Positions 15,210 through 15,480 of a stretch of DNA of 15,480 nucleotides are shown here, piece after piece (the first letter of the stretch is position 1; every line of letters starts with the position of its first letter). The notes beneath the pieces are model-generated. The model ran no database searches, was not told the DNA's origin, and saw only the letters and a program-made list of their open reading frames with translations. The translations under genes were made by a program, and so were the position numbers. Origin of the DNA: JARRNO01 sp037384885 (GTDB lineage: Bacteria; Acidobacteriota; UBA4820; DSQY01); the NCBI GenBank assembly GCA_037384885.1, contig JARRNO010000110.1, forward strand, positions 1-15,480. The letters are read 5' to 3'.

Positions 15210-15480
15210 CTGCCGCGCGGAACTTTCCAAAAACCGGCAGGCCGGTTCCGAGGTTAAAGAAGCGAATCATCCTTGCCGGCGCCGCGCTGCTCGCCTTGGC
15301 ACTCGCCCTTGCGCGTTGGATTCCCGGGTGGTATTGGTCCGTACGTACTGAAAATCCAATCCGCAGCGGCGCTGAGCTGGCAGTGAGGGAAGGCTGCTTT
15401 TCCTGCCACATGCCCTCCGGCAGAAGCGAACACGCCAATCCCAGGAGCCGCTGGGGAACGGTTCCGTCCTTTTTCCGCGG
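15206..15480 (+). CDS. Membrane-anchored c-type cytochrome, partial at window end
   Basis: Open to the right edge (91 codons plus two bases) with no stop. It starts with GTG at 15206, overlapping the ATPase TGA by two bases (GTGA), with AAGG seven bases upstream. The product begins with a basic segment (PRLKKR), then one hydrophobic helix (IILAGAALLALALALARW), then WYWSVRTENPI, and a haem c attachment site GCFSCHMPSG (CXXCH). This layout is an N-terminal membrane anchor with a haem domain facing the periplasm. The tight overlap says it is cotranslated with the copper ATPase. It may serve electron transfer or copper redox chemistry, but the sequence does not show which. The axial methionine and the rest of the domain lie outside the window. 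Confidence 0.8.
   Translation, partial: MTAARNFPKTGRPVPRLKKRIILAGAALLALALALARWIPGWYWSVRTENPIRSGAELAVREGCFSCHMPSGRSEHANPRSRWGTVPSFFR

Noticed and set aside
1..15480. CRISPR arrays, tRNA/rRNA genes, insertion sequences, phage genes
   Set aside because: No regularly spaced short repeats outside coding repeats, no clover-leaf or rRNA-like sequence, and no transposase or integrase was seen on either strand.

Overview
The window looks like a piece of a GC-rich Gram-negative bacterial genome. Clues are a lipoprotein, a periplasm-spanning RND efflux complex, a sigma-54 (NtrC-type) two-component system and a CXXCH cytochrome. The gene style resembles Desulfobacterota (the former Deltaproteobacteria), but that placement is an inference from family resemblance and not a computed result. 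Almost every base is in a gene, arranged as two divergent blocks around a 320-bp control region at 5653-5972.

Left block, minus strand, read from 5652 down to 37: a membrane sensor histidine kinase, an NtrC-type response regulator, a 100-aa CPCCG zinc-ribbon/coiled-coil protein, a small lipoprotein with a jelly-roll-like C-terminus, a single-domain CheY-like receiver, and a full CheA-type kinase with Hpt, catalytic and CheW domains. Right block, plus strand: an outer-membrane TolC/CusC-family factor, a CusB-type adaptor, a CusA-type heavy-metal RND pump, a 71-aa membrane SHOCT protein, a Cu+/Ag+ P1B-type ATPase with four YHS and two heavy-metal-binding domains at its N-terminus, and the start of a membrane-anchored c-type cytochrome that runs off the end. 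Three junctions in the right block are 3-4 base start/stop overlaps.

How the parts fit: the ATPase would move Cu+ or Ag+ out of the cytoplasm and the CusCBA-type complex would expel it across the outer membrane. A near-consensus sigma-54 promoter (5897-5912) lies just upstream of the efflux genes and points at them. The divergent neighbour encodes a sigma-54 activator and its kinase, so the simplest model is that this pair senses metal or envelope stress and switches on the efflux operon. The CheY/CheA pair and the two small genes have no evident role in that circuit.

Data quality matters here. Three genes (sensor kinase, response regulator, TolC-like factor) each lack roughly 40-60 codons at a conserved place and are out of frame at the join. 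The ATPase has a run of nine Ns where about 33 codons belong. Four similar lesions within 8.5 kb look more like badly closed assembly gaps than biological decay. In particular, the apparent 841-aa TolC-CusB fusion is best read as an artefact.
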